NCBI GenBank assembly: GCA_963576735.1
Contig: OY755187.1
Span: 15,562,001 to 15,626,000, forward strand
DNA length: 64,000 nucleotides
Source of the DNA: Bedellia somnulentella
Lineage: Eukaryota > Arthropoda > Insecta > Lepidoptera > Bedelliidae
Direction of reading: 5' to 3'
Positions 63,830-64,000 of the stretch are shown here, one piece after another. The position numbers were made by a program, and so were the translations under genes. The first letter of the stretch is position 1. Every line of letters starts with the position of its first letter. Below the pieces are notes generated by a model. That model saw only the letters and a program-made list of their open reading frames with translations. It was not told the origin of the DNA and searched no databases.

Positions 63830-64000
63830 ACTATACATACATACATACATATACTCACGTCTATAAATCCCTAGAAGGGGTAGCCAGAGCTAAGGAATTA
63901 GAAATTCCTCAGCCACTTTTGGAAGTTGCGTGGGGAAAAGATGGTAAAATAAAGGTTGTTGGTGATGGGTCTCCAACCGCATCGCTCAAAATCCCTTAAA
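63830..64000 (-). mobile_element. SINE-A, cut by window edge
   Basis: (CATA)n TACTCACGTCTATAAATCCC to CATCGCTCAAAATCCC at the last base. Very close to the consensus, so probably a young copy. Confidence 0.9.

Overview
The window is eukaryotic, AT-rich DNA made almost entirely of transposable elements, and I see no convincing host gene in 64 kb. The repertoire (R4/Dong-type LINE, RTE-type 3' ends, a Jockey/CR1-group LINE with a baculovirus FP-like ORF1, BEL/Pao and Ty3/gypsy LTR elements, piggyBac, Helitrons ending CTAG, a tRNA-derived SINE with a TTATG tail) fits a lepidopteran (moth or butterfly) genome. The order is inferred from the mix of families, not from a host gene.

Repeat names used below. 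SINE-A: about 250-275 bp, fixed 5' end near GCTGTGTAGTGTCGGCTTAG, a Pol III B-box-like GGTTGGAGACC about 120 bp in, and a 3' end CCGTGAGTATATG plus (ATGT)n; more than 30 copies or fragments on both strands. SINE-B: about 370-390 bp, tRNA-like head (A box TAGCTCAGTGGGTAGAAC, B box GTTCAAATCC), long body, CCCCTTCGGGG hairpin near the 3' end and a (TTATG)n tail. RTE-1: LINE whose protein ends shortly before GGCGTGAGTATATG(TATG)n. Hel-1: about 930-960 bp non-autonomous Helitron, 5' TCTATACTTATAATAA, internal (CTGT)n, 3' hairpin and CACTAG, inserted between A and T.

Layout. 1-2.3 kb: 3' part of an R4/Dong-type LINE. 2.3-7.4 kb: SINE, Helitron, RTE and foldback fragments. 7.7-13.0 kb: BEL/Pao element on the minus strand with 452-bp LTRs in which I see no difference, a 5-bp target duplication, and most of its integrase deleted. 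13-30.6 kb: Helitron copies, many SINEs, a composite repeat and an RTE-1 fragment with broken reverse transcriptase. 30.8-40.4 kb: a minus-strand LINE whose ORF is cut by a nearly young Ty3/gypsy element (33164-39017, LTRs differing at 4 of 627 positions); the LINE frame is open on both sides and in register across the insertion. 40.5-49.8 kb: SINE clusters, a Helitron inside a Helitron, a second foldback copy. 49837-51938: piggyBac element with intact ends and a broken transposase. 52.4-56.5 kb: LINE inserted into a SINE-A. 56.6-64 kb: SINE fragments, a perfect 72-bp palindrome, and a chimeric fragment carrying an OTU protease motif and a Pif1-type helicase C-terminus.

The genes here do not form a pathway; they are mobile-element machinery. 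The clearest functional links are that SINE-A shares its 3' terminus with RTE-1, implying borrowed RTE retrotransposition machinery, and that nesting gives a relative chronology: SINEs and Helitrons are the older matrix, the LINEs landed in it, and the BEL and gypsy elements are the latest arrivals.
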